Assembly (NCBI GenBank): GCA_012031265.1
Contig: JAAUTY010000043.1
Location: 1-42,904, forward strand
Length of the DNA stretch: 42,904 nt
Reading direction: 5' to 3'
From: Spirulinaceae cyanobacterium SM2_1_0
Lineage (GTDB): Bacteria > Cyanobacteriota > Cyanobacteriia > Cyanobacteriales > Spirulinaceae
Below are positions 1 to 9,608 of this stretch, one piece after another. Position 1 is the stretch's first letter; each line of letters opens with the position of its first letter. A program made the translations under genes and the position numbers. A model generated the notes under the pieces. It ran no database searches. It was not told where the DNA came from and worked only from the letters and a program-made list of their open reading frames with translations.

Positions 1-63
1 CTGAAGCCTGCTGTAAAAGTAGGGGCGAAACCAAAAAAGTAAAACCCGCTAACGGCAAGGGTT

Positions 64-303
64 TCAGGACTTGTGTATACACAGTAGCCCAGCTTGGGAG
101 AAGGGGTTGGGGGATGTAGACGCGCAGCAGCTTCTCGCAGAGTGGGGAACCGTAACGCCAAAGTGGGATGCACCCATCCAGTTCTCTAACGATAGCGGCT
201 GTACTTGCTGAATACGAGGAAAGTCGCTGTCCACGGAAACTACAGTAAGGTCATATTGAATAGCAGTGGCTGCTATCCAGAGGTCGTTTCCTGAATGGGG
301 ATC
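64..303 (-). pseudogene. VapC/PIN-domain toxin remnant (C-terminal part only)
   Basis: Read on the minus strand this frame gives [14 protein letters not shown] followed by [12 protein letters not shown] and a tail ending LENW. That is the usual C-terminal third of a VapC-type PIN ribonuclease: N/D-D-L-W-I-A-A-A, then a conserved Asp-containing strand. The N-terminal part with the first catalytic acidic residues is missing, and a stop lies just upstream at 304-306. After LENW (about 176) the frame runs into an interspersed repeat, so the natural stop is also lost. Its upstream neighbour in the same orientation is an antitoxin-like reading frame that overlaps it in another frame. This is a non-functional relic; the PIN assignment rests on pattern recognition only. 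Confidence 0.55.
104..176 (-). repeat. Interspersed repeat, copy 1 (GGGTGCATCCCACTTT type)
   Basis: The minus strand starts gggtgcatcccacttt and continues with cactctgcgagaagc and gctgcgcgtctacatccc. The same blocks in the same order and spacing recur on the plus strand at 42618-42671 with only scattered changes. Here the repeat begins exactly where the VapC remnant loses its C-terminus. It carries no ORF. Bases 1-103 next to it contain only a 'ccttctcccaagctgggct' type element also seen near the right end of the window, and nothing else recognised. Confidence 0.6.
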
Positions 304-395
304 TCATTTCCGCCGCCTTGTACTAGGATCTGACGCTCTTCAGAAGTGAGGGATTGAATGATGTGAACCAGGGAATCGATCAGTTTAGTGTTCAT
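273..395 (-). pseudogene. Small antitoxin-like ORF (40 aa), probably a truncated VapB-type partner
   Basis: A 40-codon ATG frame reads MNTKLIDSLVHIIQ, then [20 protein letters not shown]. This resembles the short cyanobacterial antitoxin N-termini with a TKLI...I.SL..EER.LL pattern found just upstream of PIN toxins. It overlaps the VapC remnant out of frame. A second copy of its last part (LVQDGGNEMPIQ on the minus strand) lies at about 21948-21990, so fragments of this antitoxin are scattered in the genome. It may still be translated, but a working toxin partner is absent. Moderate to low confidence. Confidence 0.4.
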
Positions 396-591
396 AGTGT
401 TGGTTCAGGGAAATCGGAGGTTTACTAAGGGATCCCAAGTCAAGACTACCCTGCTGGGATTCGTTGGTGGCGGCGCTGGTATTGGGCTTGGCGGAGGCGG
501 ATGATTCAGCGCTGGTGCGGGCGATCGCGCCGCCCGCTACTGGAAATCAGTCGCCGGATACATCCGATTGCAACGGGTAGCTTGCGGAACG

Positions 592-1598
592 CTAGACCCA
601 CTGTAGGCGACCGTCGTCGCCAAACTGACAGCGTTGCGGCTCCGCGAGACCATTGGCAAACTCTCCGGTCGCATTGCCCCAGTAGAAGCCGAAAAAGAGC
701 GGTTCGGCGGTAGTCTCAGGCGCGAGCAGTTTCCCAGCGTAGCGATTGGCGGCGAGCAAGCGGGCGGGTTCGGGAAGCGGCGGTAAGGCCGTGTTTGCCA
801 GTGGTACAGGTTCTGAAACGCAGTAATAGGTTCCGGTCAGGCATTGGCTGGGCGGTTGCGACTGGTAGCGCGCGGCTGCACAATCCGCCAAGCGCGCGGA
901 GAAAAGCAGGTAAAGCCGCTTGGTTGACCCGCTGACACGCCAGAAGACTTGCGGGACTTCCAGTTGATAAAACTCCTGCGATGCCAGCAGGATTTGCGGC
1001 TCGCCGGTCCAGGTTTCGAGCTGGTCGCTGCTGAGATAGGCGATCGCCCCACCAGCATCAGCCGTGCCATTAGCGAGCCGCGTGCAAATAAAGGCATAGA
1101 AGCGCGCATCGGCTCCCAGCATCAGGTAGGGATCGCGCCAAGCAACGCCATCGAAGCGGCCGCGACCCGGATTGGGCAAAATCGGTTGCTCGCCCCAGCG
1201 TTGCCAGGTGTACAAGTCGGTTGAGGTGGCGAGACCGATGTGTTGCGATCGCTGTAATTCCTTGGGAGTCCAGATCAGGGGTGCGCGGCGATCGCGGCTG
1301 GTATAAAACAGGCAGTAGCGCGCTGAGTCAGGCTTCTGAATGATGCTGCCCGTCCAGATCGCGAGGCTATCCCACGCACCGAGGCGATCGCTGGGAGCCA
1401 GCGCTGCTCATCGCACCGCACCTCTTGCCAACCCCAAGCAGTCTGGATGGCGTGCCCGACGGTGGCGACATCGTGGCGCAGTTCGGGGTTATAAAAACAG
1501 GCCGCTTGCGGGGCTTGCAAATAGAACAAGTGCCATTGCTCGCCCTGTGACGCGAACCAAAAGTCCCAGATGTAGCGATCGCGCGGAAACCAGGGCAT
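592..1598 (-). pseudogene. Frameshifted five-bladed beta-propeller glycoside hydrolase-like protein (GH32/GH43/GH68-like)
   Basis: Two minus-strand frames join into one protein of about 335 residues. The upstream part starts MPWFPRDRYIWDFWFASQ with LFYLQAP and HDVATVGHAI. The downstream part continues GAWDSLAIWTGSI, LFYTSRDR, HIGLATSTDL, then FDGVAWRDPYLML. The order D-F-W, LFYL, H-A, W-D-x-x-x-x-W-T-G-S, S-x-D and R-D-P is that of glycosidase five-bladed propellers (families 32, 43, 62 and 68). The frame changes between about 1384 and 1410, an interval that contains a GCGATCGC octamer at 1384-1391. ATG at 1598 is preferred because the family motif begins right after it. There is no signal peptide. 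Family and substrate cannot be fixed. It may be a real pseudogene or a one-base sequence error. Confidence 0.6.
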
Positions 1599-1755
1599 GA
1601 GGAAACAAGCAAGCCACGCTAGAGTAGTTGATCCAAGAGTAATCCAACGAGATGAACCGCCATCAGATTGCCGAGCGGCGACAACGGGTGGGTGACGACA
1701 GTGGTGCGAGAGAGCAGAGCGCGGAGAACAGTTCAACACCGACAAACTGACTCGC

Positions 1756-2628
1756 TCAGCCGTACCCAGTCGCCAGCGTGCCCCTTAGGAATGCCCAAAG
1801 GTATTGATTGACAGCATCAGGCTGTTCCTGCTGAACCCAGTGGCTGCAACGCGGAATGTAGCGTAGGTAGAATTCGCGAACATACTCATGCGTTCCGGCC
1901 GTCAGCTCCTTGCCCAGGGCGACATCCGCTTCGCCCCAGATTAGCAGAGTTGGCACATCCAGTCGGCCCCAGGTGCGTCCCCACAGCACATCGAGATTGC
2001 GATAGTAGTTCAGCATGGCAGTCAGCGCGCCCGGTTTTGCAGCCGCCTGCCGGTAAGCGGCGAGATCAGCCTCGGTAAAGGCGCGCTTGTCCACAGCCTG
2101 GTCACGGAAGACAGCCGTGAGCGCCGCATAGTGATCCCACTGCAACAGCCACTCTGGCAACCCAGGCAACTGGAACAGGAGAATATACCAACTCCGTAAC
2201 CATTGTTGGGGATTGCTCTGGAGTGCGGCGGTAAATTTGGCAGGGTGTGGCAAGTTCATGACCACCAGTTTTTGCAATAACTCTGGATGCTCGTAGGCAA
2301 ATGTCCAGGCGATCGCACCGCCCCAGTCATGTCCGACCAGCACGCAATGCTCATATCCCAAGCCAGTAATGACGCCCCGCACATCCTCAACCAATTCCCG
2401 CATTTGGTAAGCGCGGGTCGCCTGCGGTTTGTCACTCTCGTTGTAACCGCGCAGATCGAGAGCGACGACGCGGTAGGCCTGAGCAAATTCTGGAATTTGG
2501 TGTCGCCAGGAATACCAGAACTCCGGAAATCCATGCAGCAGGAGCATCAACGGCCCCTCACCCGCTGCAACATAGTGCAGCCGGATCCCATTGGTGGCGA
2601 TGGTGTGGTGCGTCCAGAGCGGCGGCAT
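1756..2628 (-). CDS. Alpha/beta hydrolase, epoxide hydrolase-like
   Basis: 290 residues from the ATG at 2628; the open frame extends upstream to 2781 but only by running into the 3' end of the next gene, so the shorter start is preferred. HGFPE (residues 32-36) forms the oxyanion region and GHDWGG (99-104) the nucleophile elbow, with Asp101 as nucleophile. WGEAD supplies the acid and CSHWVQQEQP near the C-terminus the catalytic His. An Asp nucleophile with HGFPE and Tyr-containing lid segments (YILLF, NYYRN) is the pattern of soluble epoxide hydrolases and haloalkane or haloacetate dehalogenases; the substrate is unknown. It has no signal peptide, so it is cytoplasmic. It follows the CcdA-like gene on the same strand with about 60 bp between them, so co-transcription is likely. 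Confidence 0.85.
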   Translation of the reverse strand: MPPLWTHHTIATNGIRLHYVAAGEGPLMLLLHGFPEFWYSWRHQIPEFAQAYRVVALDLRGYNESDKPQATRAYQMRELVEDVRGVITGLGYEHCVLVGHDWGGAIAWTFAYEHPELLQKLVVMNLPHPAKFTAALQSNPQQWLRSWYILLFQLPGLPEWLLQWDHYAALTAVFRDQAVDKRAFTEADLAAYRQAAAKPGALTAMLNYYRNLDVLWGRTWGRLDVPTLLIWGEADVALGKELTAGTHEYVREFYLRYIPRCSHWVQQEQPDAVNQYLWAFLRGTLATGYG

Positions 2629-2686
2629 GGCTAGCGTAACTTTTTCAGAAGGGGATTGATCAAGTGGTGCGATCGCCACTTTCAGG

Positions 2687-3526
2687 TCACTGGACTTGCC
2701 AGGCACTGAGCAGCCAGCGCGTGCCATCGACAATATAGTAGCCACCCAGCACCAGCAGGAGCAGGCTGGACAGCCGAACAATGGTGGTCGAGTGACGCAA
2801 CAGAATGCGCGTCCGCTTTGCCAAACCCGTGCCGAGGCTGGCGAGAAAGATCAGCAGCGCATAGCCGACGGCATAACTCGCCATCGTCAGCACACTCAGC
2901 AGCGGCGACTGCGTGGCTGCCGCCATCGCGAGCACAGTGAATAGCAGCGGGCTACTACAAGGAGAGCTCGCTAGAGCAAAAGCGAGGCCGACACCAAAAG
3001 GGCCGGCGATCGCCCATCGCGGCGAGACTGACAACACCGGCAACCGCACGATCCCCAACAAAACCAATGCCATCAACAGCGCAAAGCTGCCTACGGCGAT
3101 CAGGACATAGCCACGATGGCTAACAAAAACGGTGGCGGCAAACGCAGCAAAGAGGCCGAGGCTGCAAAAGGTGACCATGACGCCGAGCGCGAAGCCGCTC
3201 GCTTTGAGCAGCGCATCGCGGCGCGAGGTGATCTCGCGTGTACCGATGTAGGTGAGATTGACCGGCAGCAGGCTGAGAACACAGGGCGAGATACTGGCAA
3301 TCAGCCCGCCGCCAAAGGCAAGCAACAGCAGTAAGTGAACAGGCAAAGCTTGCTGATCAGGAAAGAGGTGGCGATAGCGGTCTTCTAGCCGGAATGCGTT
3401 GGCCTCCAGGGGTTGGACCAATTCCAGCCAGTTGACCTGGGCGATCACCACCAATAGTAGTAGCGTCACCCCAGCTACTAAGCCAGCGTGCCACCAGCGG
3501 CGAACTGTCAGTTTCGGCAGAATCAT
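2687..3526 (-). CDS. Cytochrome c biogenesis protein, CcdA/DsbD transmembrane family
   Basis: 279 residues. One N-terminal membrane segment and a short loop are followed by six further hydrophobic helices, beginning LLLLLAFGGGLIASISPC. The two redox cysteines of the CcdA/DsbD family are present in the two pseudo-repeats: SPCVLSLLPV (Cys82) and SSPCSSPLL (Cys190). The family moves electrons from cytoplasmic thioredoxin across the membrane to lumenal or periplasmic thiol proteins, including for c-type cytochrome maturation. The start codon overlaps the stop of the upstream dehydrogenase gene by four bases (ATGA), implying translational coupling. An N-terminal extension of about 60 residues before the core is longer than in minimal CcdA proteins. 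Confidence 0.88.
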   Translation of the reverse strand: MILPKLTVRRWWHAGLVAGVTLLLLVVIAQVNWLELVQPLEANAFRLEDRYRHLFPDQQALPVHLLLLLAFGGGLIASISPCVLSLLPVNLTYIGTREITSRRDALLKASGFALGVMVTFCSLGLFAAFAATVFVSHRGYVLIAVGSFALLMALVLLGIVRLPVLSVSPRWAIAGPFGVGLAFALASSPCSSPLLFTVLAMAAATQSPLLSVLTMASYAVGYALLIFLASLGTGLAKRTRILLRHSTTIVRLSSLLLLVLGGYYIVDGTRWLLSAWQVQ

Positions 3527-4614
3527 GGCTTTCGGGTTAGTCGCGGGTCAGTTTCGGCAGTTTTCGCAAGGGGAGGGATGGCGATCGCTGCGCCGTCTTG
3601 CTCGAGCGATCGCGAGGCGGCGACCAGCACATTCACCAGCTCAGCCCCGACCCAGCCGTCAGAAAGCGGCGAGGGCTGACCACTAGCGACGCTGGCGAGA
3701 AATTGGTCGCAGACATTTTGCAACGGCTCCCCGGCGGGCACGGCGATCGCCTCTGTCGCTACACCTTGGGGAACAAAAAGCTCGCCCTGCTGCTCAAAAC
3801 GCCCCCGCTGCAAGCGCAACGGCTCGGCGTGCAGTTCATCAAAGATCAGACTGCCCTGGCTGCCGACGAGGCAGAGGCGGCGTTGCTTATCAGGATTGAG
3901 CCAGCAGAGATGCACGGTCGCTTGCCAGCCATCAGGATAGGTCAGCGTCAGCCAGACGAGATCACACAAGCCGGGAGACTGTGCTTCCCCAGCAACGGTC
4001 ATCGTGCGTTGCGGTTGCAGCCAGGCTTGTCCCTGTGCTCGGACTTCGACCGGCGATCGCCCCAGCCAGTAGTTGAAAATCGCGATGTCATGAATTGCCA
4101 AGTCCCAGAGCGCATCGACATCCTGACGCACGGGACTGAGGTGCGTCCGCGCCGCATAACCGTAGCGCAAATCGCCCAGTTGTCCGCTAGCGACGACGGC
4201 GCGCCCCTGCTCCACTGCCGGGTTGAACAGATAGGTGTGGTCGATGAACAGTTGCCGCTGTTGCCGTGCAGCCAGTTGACAGAGGGCGACGCATTCCGCC
4301 GGATCAAGCGTGAGCGGTTTTTCCGCCAGGACATGGTAGCCGCGTTGGAGGGCGTCGGCGATCAGCGGATAATGGGTTGACGCGGGAGTTGCGAGGGCGA
4401 TCGCCTCCAGCCCCGGCAGTTTCGCCGCTTCGCTCCAGTCGGCTAAAAGCTTTACTGAGTCTGGAAGTTGCAGCTTTTCACGGCAGCGTTGCCGTTGCTC
4501 CGCATTCGCTTCGACGATGGCAAGGAGTTCCGCCTCGGGATGGGCGGCAAACTTGCGGGTCAGGTGCGTCCCCCAGCGCCCGACACCGATGACAACAATG
4601 CCCAACTTAGCCAT
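3523..4614 (-). CDS. Gfo/Idh/MocA family NAD(P)-dependent oxidoreductase
   Basis: 363 residues from ATG 4614, which places the beta strand MAKLGIVVIGVGRWG at the very N-terminus; the open frame upstream to 4743 has no family homology. The Rossmann motif GVGRWG is at 10-15, the catalytic AEKP at 97-100 (Lys99) and a DLAIHDIAIF motif (His175-Asp176) in the second domain. Proteins of this family oxidise or reduce sugars and their nucleotide derivatives, or inositols. WDLAIHDI is frequent in members acting on nucleotide sugars. Its stop overlaps the start of the CcdA-like gene by four bases. The substrate is not deducible. Confidence 0.88.
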   Translation of the reverse strand: MAKLGIVVIGVGRWGTHLTRKFAAHPEAELLAIVEANAEQRQRCREKLQLPDSVKLLADWSEAAKLPGLEAIALATPASTHYPLIADALQRGYHVLAEKPLTLDPAECVALCQLAARQQRQLFIDHTYLFNPAVEQGRAVVASGQLGDLRYGYAARTHLSPVRQDVDALWDLAIHDIAIFNYWLGRSPVEVRAQGQAWLQPQRTMTVAGEAQSPGLCDLVWLTLTYPDGWQATVHLCWLNPDKQRRLCLVGSQGSLIFDELHAEPLRLQRGRFEQQGELFVPQGVATEAIAVPAGEPLQNVCDQFLASVASGQPSPLSDGWVGAELVNVLVAASRSLEQDGAAIAIPPLAKTAETDPRLTRKP

Positions 4615-4867
4615 ATTGCCCGGTAAAAATAGATTCGCCTCTAGTCTGCCATCTCTCGCCCACTTGCGCTGCCCCCAGCAGGAATTGCAGCCATTCTCCA
4701 GTTCGGCATTCACGCGGACTTGCACCACTACCGTCCTGGGCACTGGTTTCCTAACCAGTGAAAGCTTCTGGGTATTAGCCGGGTTGAGACAACAAAACCC
4801 AACCGACTAAAAAAGCGGCTGCTCAGAAGTTGTAGCAGGCAGCCGCAGTTGGTTCAACAGAGCGGAA

Positions 4868-4954
4868 TTAATACAGCGCAGCCTCAAAACACCCGCCTTG
4901 GATAGTCAGCAGCCCAAAAAGCATCAACAGAATCAGGCACCGTTTTGAGACCAT
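4868..4954 (-). CDS. Candidate 28-residue hydrophobic peptide
   Basis: A short minus-strand ATG frame encodes MVSKRCLILLMLFGLL followed by TIQGGCFEAALY. One hydrophobic helix with a positively charged N-terminus suggests a small membrane peptide or a signal-like segment, with a weak lipobox (GGC). It sits about 40 bp downstream of the YggT gene on the same strand. It does not match the small photosystem peptides I can recall (PsbX, Psb30, PsaM, PetL, PetN). The rest of the 4615-4993 gap holds no other feature that I recognise. Expression is unproven. Confidence 0.25.
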   Translation of the reverse strand: MVSKRCLILLMLFGLLTIQGGCFEAALY

Positions 4955-4993
4955 CGCTGAGGTCTGGGATCAATCGCCAACGCTGTTGACCCA

Positions 4994-5242
4994 CTAAAGG
5001 GCACCGGCAATCACTTGCAACAGTAGGATCGCCAGGATGGGTGAAATATCCAGACCACCCAGCGGGGGGATAAACGAGCGGAAAATATTTAGGTAGGGGT
5101 CAGTGATCGGACTGAGGAACGCCATCCCCTGCTGTGCCCAACCAGCAGTCTGGAACCAGGTCAGCAGCACCCGCACCAGGATGATGAGAATGTAGATTTG
5201 TAGGAAGTTGGCTAAGCTTTCGGTAATTAGGGTGGTACTCAT
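4994..5242 (-). CDS. YggT/YlmG family membrane protein
   Basis: 82 residues from ATG 5242 (MSTTLITESLANFLQIY); a TTG six codons upstream is less likely. There are two hydrophobic helices, FLQIYILIILVRVLLTWF and the C-terminal ISPILAILLLQVIAGAL. The loop LSPITDPYLNIFRSFIPPLGGLDISP is the family signature (TDP-L-N--R--IPP-GG-D-SP). YggT/YlmG proteins occur next to division genes in many bacteria. In cyanobacteria and plastids they affect nucleoid and thylakoid organisation. No division gene is adjacent here. It is divergent from the CHAT gene at 5490. Confidence 0.9.
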   Translation of the reverse strand: MSTTLITESLANFLQIYILIILVRVLLTWFQTAGWAQQGMAFLSPITDPYLNIFRSFIPPLGGLDISPILAILLLQVIAGAL

Positions 5243-5489
5243 AGGACTCTGTCCGAACAATTCCCCGCAGGTTGCGATTCTGAGGCAGCATTGATAATGG
5301 CCGCTGCTGCTATGTTAACCGATTTGCGGGGGGCGACGGCTTAACCTCGAGTTGGCGCGCGCCGAGTCGGTGACCAAGGCATCAGATGCATTGACCACAG
5401 CAGTTGATCCCCCTGAGTCCGTGAAAGGGCCGAGGGCGATCACGCGTCGTTGTCAGTACACTGATGCTACCCCCTTTACGCTCATGATC

Positions 5490-8222
5490 ATGGACACCTC
5501 GGTTCGCTGGCTGTTGCTGCTGTCGCTCTGTCTGGTGCAACGCCCCGCGAGCGCCCAGCTTGCTCCCGCACTGGACGGCACGGGGACACAGGTACAGTTT
5601 GATGGTCAGACCTATCGGATCGAGGGCGGCACCCAGGCCGGGGCAAATCTGTTTCACAGCTTCCAGCAATTTGACTTAGATGCCAACCAGATTGCCCATT
5701 TTCTGGCCCATCCGAGCCTGCAAAATATCCTCGGTCGTGTGACGGGCGGCGACCCCTCCATAATCAATGGCTTAATCCAAGTCACCGGCGGCAGCCCCAA
5801 TCTTTACCTGATGAACCCGGCCGGGATCGTCTTCGGGTCACAGGCGAGTCTGAATGTGCCAGCCGACTTCATCGCCACCACAGCGAACCGGATTGGCTTC
5901 GAGTCTGGCGGCTGGTTCGAGTCGCTGGGCCGCAACGATTATGCCAATTTGCTCGACACGCCCAACCAGTTTGCCTTTCTGAGCGCGCAACCGGGCGCGA
6001 TCGCGAACGCAGGCGATTTAGCGGTTAATCCGGGTCAGAATTTGGGCTTGTACGGCGGCACCGTGGTTAATTCTGGCTCGCTGAGTGCCCCAGGAGGTCA
6101 GGTCACCCTGGCGGCTGTGCCGGGGGAGCGGCTGGTGCGACTTGCGCAGCCGGGAATATTGTTGAGTTTGGAAGTGCCTAGTGAAGCGATCGCCGCTGGC
6201 ATCAAACCAGTGGATCTGCCCGCGTTGCTGACGGGGCCGCTGGCGGCGATCGCCCCCGGAGATGTGTTGAATGACGGGGCGATCGCCGCCAGCCAAATCG
6301 ATTTGTATGCGGCGGGTCAAGTCCAACCCGGTGCTGATGCCAGCATCAGCGGCCAAACGCGCGTCATCCGCTTCTCCGCCAGCGGCGAAAATCCCGACAG
6401 CTACACCTTCATCGATTACCGCGCCGACAATCCGGAACAGTTGCTCTACGGTGGCGTACCAGGAACGATCAGCACGATCATCGCGCCGGATGAGGATGGG
6501 ATGGCGCGGATCACGGCAGAATTGGCGGCCGTTGTGAAACCGTTGGCGAGTGTGGCGATCGCCGCTGAGGGCAACGCCGGTAGCTTCTGGCTCGGCAATA
6601 ACTGGGTCACACCTGAGAATATCGGCGATTATCACGCCCAAATGGCGCAGTGGTCGGGGTCGTTGACCGAGTGGAGCGATATTCTGCTCTACAGTTGCTT
6701 CACGGCCCTAGGATTCACAGGCAAAGCAATGTTGCAAGCGATAGCCAATGCCACGGGGGCAGATGTCGCCGCGTCGCTCAATGCGACCGGCAGCGCCCAC
6801 TACGGGGCGGACTGGCAACTCGAATACAGCACCGGTAATATCGAGGCGAGCAACCCATTTCTAGACACCACGCTAGCCACCTGGGACGGCAAGCTAGCGA
6901 TACTCACAGTAACCAATTTGGCGAATGCGGGTGTAGGCAGCTTGCGCGGTCAGATCGCGGCGGCGGCGGCTGGCGATACGATCAATTTCAATCTTTCCGG
7001 CACGATTACCCTTGCCGCCGAGATCGCTTGGGCAACTAACAATCTCACAATCGATGGCTCGGGTCAGACAATCGTTATTGACGGCAACAATACCAATCGA
7101 GTTTTCAATATCACAGCGGCAAATGCCACACTCAGCGAGCTAACCATCCAGAATGGCAATGCGGTGGGTCAGGGCAGTGGTGTTCGTCATAGCGGCGGCG
7201 GCGTCCTAACCATCAATCGCTCAACCATCAGCAATAATCAGGGTGCGGCGGCCGGTGGCGGCATCTATAGCGCCGGGACTTTATTGCTTCTTGATTCAAC
7301 AATCACTAACAATAGAGCCACGGCGGTTGGGTTCTCTAATGGGGGTGGGATTTTTACCGCTGGTGGTCTGATTTTGGTCAACTCTACAGTTTCTGGTAAT
7401 TTTGCTGAAGGTTCGGGTGGTGGGATTTTTGCCACTGATGGTCTGGTTTTGGTCAACTCTACAGTTTCTGGTAATTCTGCCGAAGATTCGGGCGGTGGAA
7501 TTTTCAGTAGCAATAGTGTCTATATCAATAATTCAACCATTGCCTTCAACATAGCAGATTCAAATTCAGGTGGACTTGGGGATGGTGGTGGTCTTTTCGT
7601 AGATATGATTAATCCCCACACGATTGTCAATAGCATCATCGCCAACAATCAAGACTTGAGTGGCCAGGCTCCCGACATTGGCGGTGATTTTAGTGCGAAC
7701 CCACCCGCGTTTATCGCTAGCCTGGTGCAGAGTCCACTAGGGGCGACAGGCGCTCCCGTCAACGGTGTCGACGGCAACATCGTCGGCTTCGACCCGCTGC
7801 TCGCGCCGCTGGCCAATAATGGCGGCCCAACCGCGACTCATGCGCTACTGCCAGGGAGTCCGGCCATTGATGCGGGCAACAATGGCTTGGTTTTGGCAAT
7901 TCGCAGCAATGCCGACCAGCGCGGTTTTGTCCCCGGCATCTTTAACGGCCGCGTCGATATGGGGTCGTTTGAGTTTAGGGCGATGCTACCCGCAGTGGTG
8001 ACGCCACCGCCACCGCCACCACCGCCCGCACCGACCCTACCGCCACTGGACTTTCTCCCGAACGCGCTACCGAGTCTGGGGTTTGGGGACATCGCGCCCA
8101 GCGAGGAGAATATGGTGCTCGATCGTCGGGGCTGGATCGAGCGCCGCTTTGAGAATGGTGATGTTGAAGCGGTGCGCGCGCACTGGAATGTGGCTATACG
8201 GATGAATTTGTTGAGCGGTTGA
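5490..8222 (+). CDS. Exported TPS-DUF4347-beta-helix protein; N-terminal part of a frameshifted CHAT protein (copy 1)
   Basis: 910 residues from ATG 5490 (another ATG at 5484 is equally possible). A signal peptide with core [15 protein letters not shown] ends at about residue 22. Residues 24-137 are a two-partner-secretion/haemagglutination-activity domain ([48 protein letters not shown]). About 355-467 is DUF4347, with [10 protein letters not shown] and GADWQLE..TG. About 470-830 is a parallel beta-helix rich in GGGI and N-S-T-I/V-S-x-N turns, ending in a choice-of-anchor style GSFEF. A run of prolines at about 838-845 forms a linker. The frame then ends in a short out-of-context tail. The following CHAT ORF continues the homology to copy 2 in another frame, so the shift lies near 8173-8186, in gtgcgcgcgcac. 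It is probably secreted or surface-bound. Confidence 0.8.
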   Translation: MDTSVRWLLLLSLCLVQRPASAQLAPALDGTGTQVQFDGQTYRIEGGTQAGANLFHSFQQFDLDANQIAHFLAHPSLQNILGRVTGGDPSIINGLIQVTGGSPNLYLMNPAGIVFGSQASLNVPADFIATTANRIGFESGGWFESLGRNDYANLLDTPNQFAFLSAQPGAIANAGDLAVNPGQNLGLYGGTVVNSGSLSAPGGQVTLAAVPGERLVRLAQPGILLSLEVPSEAIAAGIKPVDLPALLTGPLAAIAPGDVLNDGAIAASQIDLYAAGQVQPGADASISGQTRVIRFSASGENPDSYTFIDYRADNPEQLLYGGVPGTISTIIAPDEDGMARITAELAAVVKPLASVAIAAEGNAGSFWLGNNWVTPENIGDYHAQMAQWSGSLTEWSDILLYSCFTALGFTGKAMLQAIANATGADVAASLNATGSAHYGADWQLEYSTGNIEASNPFLDTTLATWDGKLAILTVTNLANAGVGSLRGQIAAAAAGDTINFNLSGTITLAAEIAWATNNLTIDGSGQTIVIDGNNTNRVFNITAANATLSELTIQNGNAVGQGSGVRHSGGGVLTINRSTISNNQGAAAGGGIYSAGTLLLLDSTITNNRATAVGFSNGGGIFTAGGLILVNSTVSGNFAEGSGGGIFATDGLVLVNSTVSGNSAEDSGGGIFSSNSVYINNSTIAFNIADSNSGGLGDGGGLFVDMINPHTIVNSIIANNQDLSGQAPDIGGDFSANPPAFIASLVQSPLGATGAPVNGVDGNIVGFDPLLAPLANNGGPTATHALLPGSPAIDAGNNGLVLAIRSNADQRGFVPGIFNGRVDMGSFEFRAMLPAVVTPPPPPPPPAPTLPPLDFLPNALPSLGFGDIAPSEENMVLDRRGWIERRFENGDVEAVRAHWNVAIRMNLLSG

Positions 8223-9397
8223 GTCAGGAACAACGGCAGCGGCAACAGCAGCGCGATCGCGAAGACTGCGATCAAGAAGGTGCCATCGCCAAACTCCAAG
8301 GCCGTTTGCAGCAACTAGCGGCTGAGACCGGCACGCAACCGGCGGCAATTTACGTCTTTTCTCGACCGCAGCAACTGGAGTTAATCCTCCTTCATCCTAC
8401 TGGCAGCCCCAGCCGCCATAGCATCCCAGCGGCGACGCCTGAAGTGCTCCACGCCCAAGCCCGCGAACTGTACACTGAAATCGTCGATCCGACGCGCCGC
8501 CTGACGACAGCCTATCTCCCGTCTGCACAACAACTGGATCGCTGGCTGATCCAGCCACTGGAGGCGGAGTTGCGACAACAGGGCACAGACACGCTGCTGT
8601 TTAGCCTTGACCGGGGCTTGCGATCGCTCCCCCTCGCGGCACTCCACGACGGCGAACAATTCCTAGTCGAGCGCTACCGTTTCAGCGTCATTCCCAGCCT
8701 GGAGTTAGCCAATCTCCAGCACACCGATGTCAGTGAGGCAAATGTTTTGGCAACGGGTGTGTCTGAGTTTCGTCACCTGATGCCGTTGCCCGCCGTGCCC
8801 TTGGAGTTAGCGGCGATCGCCCAGCAGTCGGCTAATGGCAAGGTGCTACTCAATCCTGACTTCACGCTCGATAATCTCGAGCGGCAACGTCAAGCCTCCA
8901 AGGCCACGGTCGTGCATCTCGCCACTCATGCCGAGTTTCTACCCGGTGAATTGGGCGTGATCGAGTTCTGGGATCGCACGGTGGATCTGACCGAGTTTGC
9001 CCAGCTCGACTGGCAAAATCCAGAGCTAGCATTGCTAGTGCTGAGTGCTTGCCGCACGGCTGTTGGCGATGCTGATGCCGAATACGGCTTCGCAGGACTA
9101 GCATTGCAGGCTGGAGTCGAAGCAGCCCAGGCAAGCCTTTGGTATGCCAGCGATGTCGGCACTTTGGGGCTGATGAGCGAGTTTTACGCTGAGTTGCGCC
9201 AGACACATCTGAAAGCAGAAGCATTGCGGCGAGCACAGCTCTCGCTGCTGCAAGGTGAGATACAGCTTGAGGCCGGGGACTTGACTGCCAGTTTTGGCGA
9301 CTTGCCCCTACCGTTGGAATTGGCAGGGTTGAGCGATCGCACCTTCGAGCATCCCTACTACTGGGCCGGTTTCACGACGATTGGGAATCCTTGGTAA
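8219..9397 (+). CDS. CHAT domain; C-terminal part of copy 1 displaced by a frameshift
   Basis: The frame is open upstream of its nominal TTG (8219), where it reads [15 protein letters not shown]. This aligns with VECYQADGFIERFGS of copy 2, so it is not an independent gene start. A basic/glutamine-rich coiled segment is followed by a CHAT domain (caspase HetF associated with TPRs, peptidase clan CD). The catalytic dyad is visible: His in [10 protein letters not shown] (codon 8927-8929) and Cys in [10 protein letters not shown] (codon 9050-9052). The C-terminus [15 protein letters not shown] is shared with the other two CHAT proteins here. It overlaps the upstream stop by four bases (TTGA), so reinitiation is possible. 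A programmed frameshift or a sequence error is an alternative. Confidence 0.82.
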   Translation: MSQEQRQRQQQRDREDCDQEGAIAKLQGRLQQLAAETGTQPAAIYVFSRPQQLELILLHPTGSPSRHSIPAATPEVLHAQARELYTEIVDPTRRLTTAYLPSAQQLDRWLIQPLEAELRQQGTDTLLFSLDRGLRSLPLAALHDGEQFLVERYRFSVIPSLELANLQHTDVSEANVLATGVSEFRHLMPLPAVPLELAAIAQQSANGKVLLNPDFTLDNLERQRQASKATVVHLATHAEFLPGELGVIEFWDRTVDLTEFAQLDWQNPELALLVLSACRTAVGDADAEYGFAGLALQAGVEAAQASLWYASDVGTLGLMSEFYAELRQTHLKAEALRRAQLSLLQGEIQLEAGDLTASFGDLPLPLELAGLSDRTFEHPYYWAGFTTIGNPW

Positions 9398-9499
9398 GCC
9401 GAAAATGCTTGATGGCTTGGGCTACGGGCGATCGCCGCTGAGCCTGAGTACACTGAAGCTAGGGCGCACCACCTATCAAATCCAGGATTCAGTTATAGA

Positions 9500-9547
9500 C
9501 AGGGTTTCATGCCTTGAGTAGGCTCAATTGTTAATCCCCTGAAACCC
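9500..9547. terminator. Hairpin in the CHAT1-CHAT2 spacer
   Basis: gggtttca at 9502-9509 pairs with tgaaaccc at 9540-9547, and a nested ttgag/ctcaa stem lies at 9514-9527. It lies about 100 bp after the CHAT1 stop and 60 bp before the CHAT2 start. There is no T-run, so it may be a terminator, an RNA-processing site or a repeat. Confidence 0.3.
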
Positions 9548-9608
9548 AATACTGGCAAGACTTCTACACACAATTGACGACACGCCCTAACCCCCTGCTC
9601 CGCCCATC

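Noticed and set aside
3598-4380. 260-codon plus-strand open frame
   Set aside because: Antisense shadow of the Gfo/Idh/MocA gene, produced by its high GC content; no domain pattern.
4868-4954. Identification as a photosystem small subunit (PsbX, Psb30, PsaM, PetL or PetN)
   Set aside because: The hydrophobic pattern and termini do not match those peptides as I remember them.
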